This document shows positions 35,572 through 44,163 of a DNA stretch of 64,000 nt, in pieces. Positions within the stretch are counted from its first letter, which is position 1. Every line of letters begins with the position of its first letter. The DNA lies in NCBI GenBank assembly GCA_903882875.1, contig CAIRYQ010000034.1, positions 44,271-108,270 of the forward strand, read 5' to 3'. The stretch comes from an uncultured Spartobacteria bacterium (GTDB lineage Bacteria > Verrucomicrobiota > Verrucomicrobiia > Chthoniobacterales > Chthoniobacteraceae). The notes under the pieces were generated by a model. That model saw only the letters and a program-made list of their open reading frames with translations. It was not told where the DNA came from and searched no databases. A program made the translations under genes and the position numbers.

Positions 35572-36813
35572 ATGCCAGAACCCGACTCTCCCGCCCCGCG
35601 CCTCGCGAGCCTCGATGCGTTGCGCGGCTTTGACATGTTCTGGATCGTCGGCGGCGGCTCGCTGCACGGCGCGATGAAGACGATGGGTGACTCGTGGGCT
35701 GCGAGGATTTTCACGGATCAGCTCGATCACGCGAAGTGGGAGGGCTTCCATTTTTACGACCTCGTCTTCCCGATGTTCGTCTTCATCGCCGGCGTGTCCC
35801 TCGCGCTCTCGCTCCCGCGCAGGGTCGCGCAGTATGGGCGCGCTGCCGAGTCGGAGCGCGCCGCCGAGTTGCAGGCTGCTGGCTGTAATTTGCACTATGA
35901 CGGGCAGGATGGGCACATTTGGCAAAGATGTTTTGAAGAAGGATTTGGGTCTTACGATTGGAGGATAATGTCCGACGCCGAGAAGCGTGAGCACGGGCGG
36001 GCCGCCGCCGCGCGCAACCTCATCCTGCGCGCAGTGATCCTCTTCGTGATCGGCGTGCTTTTTTCCGGCGGGCTGAACAAGGGGCTCGACGGCGTGCGCT
36101 GGCTCGGTGTGCTCCAGCGCATCGCGCTCGCATCGCTCGGCGCGGGGCTGCTCTCGCTGTGGCTCGGTACGCGCTCGCTCGCGATTGCGTGCGGCATGCT
36201 GCTGCTGGGCTACTGGGCGCTGCTCGCATTCGTGCCGATGCCCGGCGGGACTCCGGGCGATCTTCGCGAGGGGCACAACCTCGTGAACTGGTTCGACTCG
36301 CAGTTTTTGCCGGGAAGAAAATACGACCGCGATCACGACCCGGAAGGCATCCTCAGCACGATCCCCGCGATCGCAAACTGCATCCTCGGCGTGCTCGCCG
36401 GGATTTTTCTTCGCACCACGCGCGCGGAGGGCTCGCGCAAGTCGCTCCTGCTCGTGGGCGGCGGCACCGCGCTGCTCGCGCTCGGCCTGCTCTGGTCGGT
36501 GCCGTTCCCGATGATCAAGAAATTGTGGACGTCCTCATTCGTCCTCTTCGCGTGCGGGTGCAGCGCGATCCTCCTCGGCGCGTTCCACCAGATCATCGAG
36601 GTGCGGAACATGCGCGCATGGGCCGCTCCGTTCATCTGGATCGGGCTGAACCCGATCACGATCTACCTCGCCGCGAAATTCGTGAATTTCAACCAGCTCG
36701 CCGACAGCTTCGTGGGCCCGAAGCCCGGCCTGCTGCACGCCGCCGTCGCGACCGGCTTCGGAGTCCTGCTCGCGTGGTGGCTGCACCGGCGAAAAATTTA
36801 CCTGCGGGTGTGA
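35572..36813 (+). CDS. DUF5009 / heparan-alpha-glucosaminide N-acetyltransferase-like membrane protein
   Basis: 413 residues from ATG 35572. The opening [20 protein letters not shown] and the [24 protein letters not shown] segment are diagnostic of this acyltransferase-like family. About ten hydrophobic helices follow. HGSNAT-type members transfer an acetyl group across the membrane to a sugar amine. An unusual insert without membrane character lies at about 90-135 ([19 protein letters not shown]). It is divergent from the exported TIM barrel. Function in bacteria is unproven; a role in modifying envelope or dietary sugars is a guess. Confidence 0.85.
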   Translation: MPEPDSPAPRLASLDALRGFDMFWIVGGGSLHGAMKTMGDSWAARIFTDQLDHAKWEGFHFYDLVFPMFVFIAGVSLALSLPRRVAQYGRAAESERAAELQAAGCNLHYDGQDGHIWQRCFEEGFGSYDWRIMSDAEKREHGRAAAARNLILRAVILFVIGVLFSGGLNKGLDGVRWLGVLQRIALASLGAGLLSLWLGTRSLAIACGMLLLGYWALLAFVPMPGGTPGDLREGHNLVNWFDSQFLPGRKYDRDHDPEGILSTIPAIANCILGVLAGIFLRTTRAEGSRKSLLLVGGGTALLALGLLWSVPFPMIKKLWTSSFVLFACGCSAILLGAFHQIIEVRNMRAWAAPFIWIGLNPITIYLAAKFVNFNQLADSFVGPKPGLLHAAVATGFGVLLAWWLHRRKIYLRV

Positions 36814-36860
36814 CGATGCCGCGCGGAAAGACTTGCGTTCTCAGGAAAAGCGGTGACTGT

Positions 36861-36878
36861 GCCAGCCCTTCGGCTGGC
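36861..36878. repeat. Hairpin-forming sequence upstream of infA
   Basis: GCCAGCC-CTTC-GGCTGGC, a perfect 7-bp stem with a CUUC tetraloop, 109 bases before the infA start. No T-run follows, so it is not a standard terminator for the DUF5009 gene but could stop or slow transcription before infA. Confidence 0.5.
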
Positions 36879-36986
36879 AGACGAGCCAGCCGGATCGCTT
36901 CACGGAAAGCCTATGCAAACCCGGCGCGGCCACGGTCGCGCCACAAACATCCGCCCCGCCCCGAGCGGCGCACCAAGAAACATCAC

Positions 36987-37211
36987 ATGCCAGTCCAAGA
37001 CGAAGTCATCGAAATCGAGGGAAGAATCATGTCAGTGCTCGCCGGAACGATGTTCCGCGTGGAGCTGGCGAACAAGCACCTCGTGCTCGCACACATCTCG
37101 GGCCGCATGCGCAAAAGCTTCATCCGCCTCACGACGGGAGACCGCGTGAAGCTGGAGATGTCGCCCTACGATCTCTCGAAGGCGCGCATCGTCTATCGTC
37201 TGCAGGGCTAG
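36987..37211 (+). CDS. infA: Translation initiation factor IF-1
   Basis: 74 residues from ATG 36987, the usual IF-1 length. It is a single OB-fold (S1 domain): [53 protein letters not shown], then [12 protein letters not shown]-1 binds the 30S A-site during initiation. The gene stands alone rather than inside a ribosomal-protein operon. Confident. A GC-rich hairpin follows directly after the stop (37212-37227). Confidence 0.95.
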   Translation: MPVQDEVIEIEGRIMSVLAGTMFRVELANKHLVLAHISGRMRKSFIRLTTGDRVKLEMSPYDLSKARIVYRLQG

Positions 37212-37227
37212 CCGCGCATTCGCGCGG
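37212..37227 (+). terminator. Hairpin immediately after infA
   Basis: CCGCGC-ATTC-GCGCGG, a 6-bp GC stem with a four-base loop starting at the base after the infA stop. It lacks a T-run, so it is only a weak terminator candidate. Confidence 0.4.
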
Positions 37228-37372
37228 AAAGATTCGCCGCCGGCGTGCGGTGAGAAAATCTCGGGAGAGCACGCGAGCCGGACGCTCCACTTGGGAGACC
37301 GCTTCTCCTCACAGGCTTTCGGATTGACTCCGCCGCGACAGGCGGGCTTTTCGCAGCGAAACAATTTCCCGC

Positions 37373-38509
37373 ATGAAACCCCTCCCACGTCTCGCCATCG
37401 TCGCCACCGCATTCGGCCTCGCCCTTTTCACCCACGGCGCCGCGCTCGCGGAAAATGCGAAACCCAAAATCGCGCAGGACGTCTTCGGCAAGACGAAGGA
37501 CGGCGAAACCGTCATCGTCTTCACGCTTACGAATTCGCACGGGCTCAAGGCGCGCGTGATGACCCTCGGCGCGACGCTCGCGAGCATCGAGACGCCCGAT
37601 CGCAACGGCAAACTCGCAGACATCACGCTCGGCTTTGACTCGCTCGACGGCTATCTCGCCCCGCATCCGTTCTTCGGCGTGATCGCAGGGCGCTACGCGA
37701 ACCGGATCGCGAAGGGGAAGTTCACGCTCGACGGAAAGGAATACACGCTCGCGACGAACAATGGCGCGAACCATCTTCACGGCGGCATCAAGGGCTTCGA
37801 CAAAAAGAATTGGAAGGCCGAGGTGCTTGCCGACACGAACGGCGTGCGCTTTTCCGCCACGAGCCCCGACGGCGACGAAGGCTACCCCGGCACCGTGAAC
37901 GCAAGCGTGACCTACACGCTCACCGAGAAGGACGAACTGCGCCTAGACTACGAAATCACGACCGACAAGGCGACCGTCGTGAACCTCACGAACCATGCGT
38001 ACTGGAATCTCGCCGGCACCGGCGCGGGCGACATCCTCGGCCACGAACTCACACTGCACGCGAGCAGGTTCACACCCGTGGACGACGGCAGCATCCCGAC
38101 CGGTACGCTCGATCCCGTCGCAGGCGGGCCGATGGATTTCACGAAGGCGAAGGCCATCGGCAAGGACTTCGCGAAAATGACGGGAACGCCGGGCGGGTAT
38201 GATCACAATTTTGTGATCGACCAGGAAAAGCCCGGAACACTCACGCCCGCCGCAGAGGTGTATGATCCGAAGAGCGGACGCGTGATGAGGATCGCGACGA
38301 CTGAGCCGGGCATTCAGTTCTACACGGGCAACTACCTCGACGGAAAAATTACCGGCAAGGGCGGCACGGTGTACCAAAAGAATTTCGCCCTCTGCCTCGA
38401 GACGCAGCATTTCCCCGACTCGCCGAACAAGCCGCAATTCCCCAGCGCGGTGCTGCGCCCCGGCACGACGTATCGCAGCACGACGGTCCACACGTTCTCG
38501 GTACGCTAG
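37373..38509 (+). CDS. galM: Aldose 1-epimerase (galactose mutarotase), exported
   Basis: 378 residues with signal peptide MKPLPRLAIVATAFGLALFTHGAALA. Substrate-binding NHLHGGIKGFDKKNW, catalytic His in TNHAYWNLAG, and the catalytic Glu in LCLETQHFPDSPNKP are all present. The enzyme interconverts alpha and beta anomers of glucose or galactose. The leader puts it in the periplasm, in line with extracellular sugar degradation. Its length matches the family. A GC hairpin (38581-38595) lies ~70 bases after the stop. Strongly supported. Confidence 0.94.
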   Translation: MKPLPRLAIVATAFGLALFTHGAALAENAKPKIAQDVFGKTKDGETVIVFTLTNSHGLKARVMTLGATLASIETPDRNGKLADITLGFDSLDGYLAPHPFFGVIAGRYANRIAKGKFTLDGKEYTLATNNGANHLHGGIKGFDKKNWKAEVLADTNGVRFSATSPDGDEGYPGTVNASVTYTLTEKDELRLDYEITTDKATVVNLTNHAYWNLAGTGAGDILGHELTLHASRFTPVDDGSIPTGTLDPVAGGPMDFTKAKAIGKDFAKMTGTPGGYDHNFVIDQEKPGTLTPAAEVYDPKSGRVMRIATTEPGIQFYTGNYLDGKITGKGGTVYQKNFALCLETQHFPDSPNKPQFPSAVLRPGTTYRSTTVHTFSVR

Positions 38510-38580
38510 GATCGCCGCCTCGGACTTGCAGACGTTCTTCGGGATTTCATCGAGGTTCTCACTTGCGGGCGAGATCGGAA

Positions 38581-38595
38581 GGCGCGCTTCGCGCC
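38581..38595. repeat. GC-rich hairpin downstream of galM
   Basis: GGCGCG-CTT-CGCGCC, a perfect 6-bp stem. There is no T-run. It may reflect a REP-like element or terminator. Confidence 0.4.
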
Positions 38596-38739
38596 AGTCC
38601 GAACAGTGATGTCATTGCGGCCCGTGCGCGCGTGTTTCGGCGTGGATTGCAAGGCTTGTTTGCAGTCGGAGCGACCGCTCCACCACCGCCGCGGCTACTT
38701 CCAAAAACGGCCACGCTTTAACTTGATCCGCTGTTAGCG

Positions 38740-39012
38740 TTACGACTTGAGCTTCGCGCCGAGCTGATCGCCGAATGCCGTGAGCTGGTTCACCACATCG
38801 GGGGTGCGTTCGAGCACCGCCTTCGCGAGCCGCTCGAGGTGCGCGGGGTTGCGCTGGCCGAGTTCGCTGAGCGCCATGATGAGCGCGAACATGTTGTTGA
38901 TCGCATGTTTCATCTCGCGGTACTTCAGGTGAAGCGCCTCGAGTTCGCTGCGATTCATGAGCAGTTCGTTCGGTTCCATGAGGGTTTGGGCTGAATCGTG
39001 GGCGGTAATCAT
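38740..39012 (-). CDS. Small helical protein resembling a histidine-kinase dimerisation helix
   Basis: 90 residues from ATG 39012; ATG at 38979 or 38958 would give shorter forms. The stretch ELEALHLKYREMKHAINNMF has the form of a HisKA_2/HWE-like H-box (xxHxxxN), followed by a second amphipathic helix (PAHLERLAKAVLERTPDVVNQL). No ATPase domain follows, since the gene ends at residue 90. It may be a phosphotransfer-like or dimerisation module, or simply an unrelated helical hairpin. Family not recognised. It is divergent from a methyltransferase-like gene. Confidence 0.6.
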   Translation of the reverse strand: MITAHDSAQTLMEPNELLMNRSELEALHLKYREMKHAINNMFALIMALSELGQRNPAHLERLAKAVLERTPDVVNQLTAFGDQLGAKLKS

Positions 39013-39187
39013 GCGCTTGCGGGCTGTTTTGAACTTGAATGACATCTTGCAAATGCAGGAACAGTGCCACCCCGCGCGCTTTGTGGCGGAAGTGGGCCGC
39101 GATGCAAGTTTCCTCTTTCCGCTCCGCGCGTCTGCGCGGGCTGCCGGATGTTGGACACCCGGCTCCGGATGTCGGAGGCTCGCGGAA

Positions 39188-39874
39188 ATGAAAATTACCA
39201 AGACAGAGCACGGCCTGCGCATGAGCCAGCATGGAGTCGTCCTCAGCGAATTGCGCACCTCGCCGGGGCCGACGCACAGCGTGGCCGATGTGCTCGCGGC
39301 GCTCATCAAGGTGCTGAAGCCCGAGGGGCGGATCGGCGTGCTCGGATTTGCCGGCGGAGGGATGCAGGCACCGTTGTGCGCGCTCGGCGTCGAGACCAGT
39401 GTGGATGCGGTGGATCTCGATCGGACGGGCTGGGATCTTTTCCGCTGGCACTGCGCGGAATGGGTGGGGCGCGTGAACTGGAAAAAGGCAGACGCCGTGA
39501 AATGGCTGCGCGCGCAGCCGGCGGAATTCGATCTGCTCGTCGAGGATCTTTCGGTGCCGGACGGAGGCGACATTTTCAAGCCACCGATTTCGTGGAATGT
39601 GCTGCCGCTGCTGATGCGCGGACGGATCGCGCGCGGAGGCATCGCCGTGTTCAACCTCATGCCGCCGGCGAGCGGAATCTGGCTCGACGATGTGCGTCGG
39701 ATCGCGCGCATCTTCGGCAAGGCGCGGATCGTGAGCTTCGATGATTTTACAAATCGCATCCTCGTCGCCGGCAAATCCGTGCCGCCAGTGCGCGATCTCG
39801 GCGCGATGCTGCGCGCGGCGCTGCGGATGATCGGTTCACAACAGGCGGAGCGGATTCATCTGCGGACGATGTAG
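39188..39874 (+). CDS. Spermidine-synthase-like SAM-dependent protein
   Basis: 228 residues from ATG 39188. A Rossmann core with motif I EGRIGVLGFAGGGMQAPL, then ETSVDAVDLDRTGWDLF, and LLVEDLSVPDGGDIFKPP. This arrangement matches polyamine-synthase-like methyltransferase folds rather than small-molecule methyltransferases. It lacks the usual N-terminal beta-domain of SpeE, so it may be a diverged member. The gene stands alone. Substrate is not deducible. Confidence 0.7.
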   Translation: MKITKTEHGLRMSQHGVVLSELRTSPGPTHSVADVLAALIKVLKPEGRIGVLGFAGGGMQAPLCALGVETSVDAVDLDRTGWDLFRWHCAEWVGRVNWKKADAVKWLRAQPAEFDLLVEDLSVPDGGDIFKPPISWNVLPLLMRGRIARGGIAVFNLMPPASGIWLDDVRRIARIFGKARIVSFDDFTNRILVAGKSVPPVRDLGAMLRAALRMIGSQQAERIHLRTM

Positions 39875-39921
39875 CGATTCCGGCAAAAGGTTGCTGTCAC
39901 GGAAAGTTTCTTGCCCTCCTC

Positions 39922-39945
39922 GCGCGGGACGCTAGCGTCCCGCGC
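39922..39945. repeat. Perfect 24-bp palindrome upstream of glgP
   Basis: GCGCGGGACGCT followed by its exact reverse complement. It lies 56 bases before the start of the glucan phosphorylase gene. No T-run. Confidence 0.7.
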
Positions 39946-40001
39946 TGTTCCCTTTCCCCGAACGACAGTCGTCGAACATCAGCAACCAAAGAAAGGGAAA
40001 C

Positions 40002-42572
40002 ATGCAACCGATCCACACGTATAACGTCGTTCCGAAACTCCCCGCGAAACTCGAACCGCTGAGGAGGCTGGCGTTAAACCTGTGGTGGACGTGGGAGCCG
40101 ACGGCGCGCGCGCTTTTCCGCGAGATCGATCCGGAGATCTGGAACACGACGAACCACAACCCCGTGCGCCTGCTCCAGCTTTGCCGGCAGGCGCGGCTCG
40201 AGGAGGTCGCGGGAAATGATGATTTCCTGCGCAAGATGAAGACCGTGCTCGCGAAGTTCGAGGCCTACATGACGCGCAAGGACACGTGGGGAAAGACGGA
40301 CAAGGGCGCGGCGCTCGGCGGCCCTGTGGCGTATTTTTCCGCGGAGTTCGGCTTCCATGAGTCGTTCCCAAATTACTCGGGCGGCCTCGGCATCCTCTCG
40401 GGCGATCATTGCAAGTCAGCGAGCGATCTCGATCTGCCGTTTGTGGCGATTTCGCTGCTCTACCGGCACGGGTATTTCAAGCAGCAGATCAACAAGGAGG
40501 GCTGGCAGGACAGCCTCGCGCTGAACCAGAATTTCTCGCACCTCGCGGTGCAGCCCGTGCTCGACGAGGACAAGCACCACCTCACGCTCGGAGTGAAAAT
40601 CCTGGATCGCTGGGTGCGGGTGCGGGTGTGGCAGCTTGCGGTCGGGCGCATCACGCTCTATCTGCTCGACACGAGCGGGCCGGAGAACACGCCGGAGGAT
40701 CGCGAGATCACCGCGCAGCTTTACGGCGGCGATCACGAGATGCGGATCAAGCAGGAAATCATCCTCGGCATCGGCGGCATCCATGCACTGAGCGCGCTCG
40801 GAATCAAACCCGCCGTGTATCACATGAACGAGGGGCACGCGGCCTTCATCTCGCTGGAAAGGATCCGTCGGCGCGTGCAGGAGGACGGGCTTGATTTTTA
40901 TTCGGCGCTTCAGGCTTCAGCCTCGGGCAATGTCTTCACCACGCACACGCCGGTGCCCGCGGGCAACGACGCTTTCCCGCTCGACCTGATGCGGAAATAT
41001 TTCGGCGACTATCCCGCGTCGGTGAAGATTGACTTCGAGACTTTCGCGAGCTTCGGCCAGACGCGCGTGAATCCCTCGGAGCCCTTCAGCATGACGATCC
41101 TCGCGCTGCGCACGAGCCGCCATGCGAACGGCGTGTCCAGGCTGCACGGGCGTGTGTCGCAGGGACTGTGGAAGGACGTGTGGGACGGAGTGCCGCAGGA
41201 CGAGGTGCCGATCACGAGCGTGACGAACGGCGTCCACACGAAGACGTGGATGGCGCCCGATTTTGTGCGGCTCTACGACCGCTACATGCCTGGCTGGGAG
41301 GAGCACCTCACGGATCGCGATTTCTGGCGCAAGGTGCAGGACATTCCCGACGAGGAGCTGTGGGAGACGCATCAGACGCAAAAAGTGCGCACGCTCGATT
41401 TCATCCGCGAGCGCACGCGTGTGCAGTGGACGCGCACGGGCGAGACGCCCGAGAGGCTCCGCGCGATTCCGCACATGCTGAACCCCGAGGTGCTCACGAT
41501 CGGTTTCGCACGGCGCTTTGCGACCTACAAGCGTGCGACACTGCTCTTCAGCGATATCGAGCGGCTGAAGCGGCTGCTGAACAACACCGAGAGGCCCGTG
41601 CAGTTTGTCTTCGCCGGAAAGGCACACCCGAAGGACGAGCCGGGCAAGCGGTTCATCCAGGACGTGTACCGTTTCAGCCGGATGCCGGAGTTCGAGGGGC
41701 GCATCGTCTTCATCGAGGACTACGACCACTACGTCGGCCGTCGGCTCTACCAGGGCGTGGATCTTTGGCTGAACAACCCGCGCCGCCCGCTCGAGGCGAG
41801 CGGCACGAGCGGGATGAAGCTCCCGCCCAGCGGCGGACTGAACCTCAGCGTGCTCGACGGCTGGTGGTGCGAGGCGCACACGGGGAAAAACGGATGGGCC
41901 ATCGGCCCCGAAATCCCCGAGAGCACGATCCCGCCGGAGCCTCATTACGAGGACGAGGTGGATGTCCACAGCCTCTTCCATGTGCTCGAAACGCAGATCC
42001 TGCCGCTCTATTACGCGAAGCCCGACGGACGGCTGCCGCTCGCGTGGATCAATCTCATGCGCGAATCCATCCGCACGATTGTGCCGGTCTTCAACACGCA
42101 CCGCATGGTGAAGGAATACACCGAGTGCCTGTACGCGCCCGCCGCGGCAGCCTACGCCACATTGACCGCGGACTCGTGCAAGAAGGCCGTGGAACTCGCG
42201 CGGTGGAAGGACAACATCCGCCGCGACTGGCCGCATGTGAAGCTCGCCGACGTCGTCATCCACACGGGCAACGGAACGAATGTGACCGTCGGAGACGAAG
42301 TCGAGGTCAGCGTGCGCGCGTTGCTCGGGCCGATCGCGCCGGAATTCGTGCGCGTGCAGGCGCTCGTCGGCGAGGCGAACAACGGCGCGATCACGGAGCC
42401 GGCGACGATCGATCTCAGGCAGGTCGAGCAGCTCGGCAACGGCGTGTTCCGTTTCGCCGGCGCGATCCCCGCCCGGGAGAGCGGGAGCTACGGACTGAGC
42501 GTGCGCGTCATCCCCATGCACCCGAATCTCACGCAGGAGCACGAACTGCGGCTCATCACCTGGGCGAACTGA
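40002..42572 (+). CDS. glgP: Alpha-glucan phosphorylase (GT35, DUF3417 type)
   Basis: 856 residues. N-terminal DUF3417 opening (LAPKLEPLRRLALNLWWTWEP-like segment at ~15-35), then the GT35 body. The PLP lysine is in EASGTSGMKLPPSGG at residue 606. VAYFSAEFGFHESFPNYSGGLGILSGDH and TTHTPVPAGNDAFP are strongly conserved. The enzyme releases glucose 1-phosphate from glycogen or maltodextrin in the cytosol. The long form fits the TIGR02094-type group found in many non-proteobacterial phyla. A 24-bp palindrome lies just upstream. Confident. Confidence 0.95.
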   Translation: MQPIHTYNVVPKLPAKLEPLRRLALNLWWTWEPTARALFREIDPEIWNTTNHNPVRLLQLCRQARLEEVAGNDDFLRKMKTVLAKFEAYMTRKDTWGKTDKGAALGGPVAYFSAEFGFHESFPNYSGGLGILSGDHCKSASDLDLPFVAISLLYRHGYFKQQINKEGWQDSLALNQNFSHLAVQPVLDEDKHHLTLGVKILDRWVRVRVWQLAVGRITLYLLDTSGPENTPEDREITAQLYGGDHEMRIKQEIILGIGGIHALSALGIKPAVYHMNEGHAAFISLERIRRRVQEDGLDFYSALQASASGNVFTTHTPVPAGNDAFPLDLMRKYFGDYPASVKIDFETFASFGQTRVNPSEPFSMTILALRTSRHANGVSRLHGRVSQGLWKDVWDGVPQDEVPITSVTNGVHTKTWMAPDFVRLYDRYMPGWEEHLTDRDFWRKVQDIPDEELWETHQTQKVRTLDFIRERTRVQWTRTGETPERLRAIPHMLNPEVLTIGFARRFATYKRATLLFSDIERLKRLLNNTERPVQFVFAGKAHPKDEPGKRFIQDVYRFSRMPEFEGRIVFIEDYDHYVGRRLYQGVDLWLNNPRRPLEASGTSGMKLPPSGGLNLSVLDGWWCEAHTGKNGWAIGPEIPESTIPPEPHYEDEVDVHSLFHVLETQILPLYYAKPDGRLPLAWINLMRESIRTIVPVFNTHRMVKEYTECLYAPAAAAYATLTADSCKKAVELARWKDNIRRDWPHVKLADVVIHTGNGTNVTVGDEVEVSVRALLGPIAPEFVRVQALVGEANNGAITEPATIDLRQVEQLGNGVFRFAGAIPARESGSYGLSVRVIPMHPNLTQEHELRLITWAN

Positions 42573-42677
42573 GCGTCGGACGCTGAAGGTCGGATCGTCG
42601 CAAGAACGCGCCTCCAAGTTTCCAGTGGCGATTCCGCACGGCATTCGGATACTCACGCGGCATACATTTTCAAAACC

Positions 42678-43502
42678 ATGACCGACAAACCCGCTCAGAA
42701 ACTCGTCTCCGCCGAAGGCTGGCATGTGCTGCATCTTTTTTACAAGGTCGAGCACGGCCAGTGGTCCATGCTCTCGGACGAAGAAAAAATGCGCGCTCGC
42801 ACGAACCTCAGCGACCTCATCGAGGAAATCCGCAGCACCGAGGGCTGTCAGGTGCTCACGTTCTCGATGGTCAGCCCGAAGGCGGACATCGGCTTCATGC
42901 TGCTCTGCGCGGATATGCACGACGCGAACCGCATCGAGAAGCGCCTCACGCTTTCGCTCGGGCCGGACGTGCTCACGCCGACGTACAGCTTTTACTCGAT
43001 GACCGAGCGCAGCGAATACACCTCGACCGAGGAGGAATACGTCGCCGAACTCGCGGGCAAGGGCATCGCCGCCGGGACGCCTGAGCACGAGAAGGCGCTC
43101 GGCGAATGGCGCACGCGGATGGAACATTATCTCAAGCACCGGCTCTACCCCGTGCTCCCGCCGTGGGAGGCGATGTGCTTTTATCCGATGAGCAAGCGGC
43201 GCGGCACCGACGGGCAAAATTGGTACGCGCTCTCGCACGCCGAGCGGAAGGAACTCATGGGCGGCCACGCTCGCGTCGGGCGCAAGTGGTCGGGGAAAAT
43301 CCTCCAGCTCATCACGGGCTGCACGGGCCTCGACGACTGGGAGTGGGGCGTGACGCTGCTTGCGCACGACCCGATGGATCTGAAGGGCATCGTGTATGAG
43401 ATGCGCTTCGACGAGGTGACGCACCGCTTCGCGGAGTTCGGAGATTTCTACGTCGGCCTCCAGTTGCCGATGGATGAGATTTTCCGGCGGCTGATGCTCT
43501 GA
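42678..43502 (+). CDS. hemQ: Chlorite-dismutase-family protein, HemQ/ChdC type
   Basis: 274 residues. Family-typical C-terminal half: FYPMSKRRGTDGQNWYALSH, MGGHARVGRKWSGKILQLITGCTGLDDWEWGV, and VYEMRFDEVTHRFAEFGDFYVG. The HARVGR histidine is the heme proximal ligand region. The tyrosine-rich W-Y-A-L-S region is consistent with coproheme decarboxylase (ChdC), which makes heme b from coproheme. Heme supply fits the many c-type cytochromes in the window. It lies ~105 bases after glgP on the same strand. Distinguishing ChdC from true chlorite dismutase relies on the missing distal arginine, which I cannot place with certainty. Confidence 0.88.
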   Translation: MTDKPAQKLVSAEGWHVLHLFYKVEHGQWSMLSDEEKMRARTNLSDLIEEIRSTEGCQVLTFSMVSPKADIGFMLLCADMHDANRIEKRLTLSLGPDVLTPTYSFYSMTERSEYTSTEEEYVAELAGKGIAAGTPEHEKALGEWRTRMEHYLKHRLYPVLPPWEAMCFYPMSKRRGTDGQNWYALSHAERKELMGGHARVGRKWSGKILQLITGCTGLDDWEWGVTLLAHDPMDLKGIVYEMRFDEVTHRFAEFGDFYVGLQLPMDEIFRRLML

Positions 43503-43531
43503 GCGCCGCCCGCGGGAGGCGGATGAAGCGG

Positions 43532-43549
43532 CGGCATTTTGAAATGCCG
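43532..43549. promoter_or_regulatory. Near-palindrome upstream of ECF sigma gene
   Basis: CGGCATTTTGAAATGCCG, arms of 8 bp around a TG centre. An inverted 15-bp copy lies over the sigma start codon (43627-43641). It may be a protein operator or half of an RNA pairing. Confidence 0.6.
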
Positions 43550-43626
43550 TGAGTTTCCCGTCCCAAGTCGCCCGGCTGCTGATATTCTGTGGGTGAAGGG
43601 AGCGATTCCTTCGCGAAAGACGACCT

Positions 43627-43641
43627 CATTTCAAAATGCCG
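43627..43641. promoter_or_regulatory. Inverted copy of the upstream element, covering the sigma start codon
   Basis: CATTTCAAAATGCCG is the exact reverse complement of bases 43532-43546. It contains the ATG (43636-43638) of the ECF sigma gene. In mRNA, the two could pair over 15 perfect base pairs across an 80-base loop and hide the start codon. Confidence 0.6.
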
Positions 43642-44163
43642 GAACAATCCGCCGACCGAACCAAGGAACTTGTGCTGCTGATGACGCAGCACCAGCGGCG
43701 CATTTTTTCATACATCTACACGCTCGTGCCCGACCGGCATTCGGCGGAGGACATCCTGCAGGAGACGAGCCTCGTGATTTGCGAAAAGTTTTCCGACTTC
43801 CGCACCGGGACGGACTTCGCGGCGTGGGCGTGCCAGATCGCGTGGTGGCAGGTGCGCGCCGCGCGGACGAAGTTTGCGCGTTCGAAAGTAATCTTCGACG
43901 AGAAGGTGCTGGAGGCGGTGTCTGCGACGGCGTGCGAACTCGCACCCGAGCAGAGCGCGCGGCACGAGGCGCTGTCGCGCTGCCTGCAAAAGCTGAACCC
44001 GCGCGACCGTGAGCTGCTGATGACGCGCTACGAGTCCGGCGTCGAGGAAGCGGCGAAACGCACGGGCCGCTCGCTCGTGGCCGCATACAAGGCGCTCACA
44101 CGGCTGCGGAAACTTTTGCACGACTGCGTGACGAACGCGCTGACCTCGGAGGCAACGGCATGA
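43636..44163 (+). CDS. ECF RNA polymerase sigma factor (Rhodopirellula/Verrucomicrobium family)
   Basis: 175 residues. Region 2: PDRHSAEDILQETSLVICEKF, with DFAAWACQIAWWQVR; region 4: LNPRDRELLMTRYESGVEEAAKRTGRSLVAAYKALTRLRKLL. The size and the AAWACQIAW pattern match the family common in this phylum. No clear ribosome-binding site lies before the ATG, and the start codon sits in an inverted repeat (see 43532-43641). Its stop overlaps the ATG of the FecR-LamG gene by four bases, the usual sigma/anti-sigma pairing. Target genes are unknown, but secreted polysaccharide-active proteins are common targets. Confidence 0.92.
   Translation: MPEQSADRTKELVLLMTQHQRRIFSYIYTLVPDRHSAEDILQETSLVICEKFSDFRTGTDFAAWACQIAWWQVRAARTKFARSKVIFDEKVLEAVSATACELAPEQSARHEALSRCLQKLNPRDRELLMTRYESGVEEAAKRTGRSLVAAYKALTRLRKLLHDCVTNALTSEATA

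Noticed and set aside
40917..43424. 835-codon open frame on the minus strand over glgP/hemQ
   Set aside because: It is exactly opposite two strongly supported genes, is rich in Arg/Ala/Val/His and lacks any domain pattern; a GC-driven shadow.
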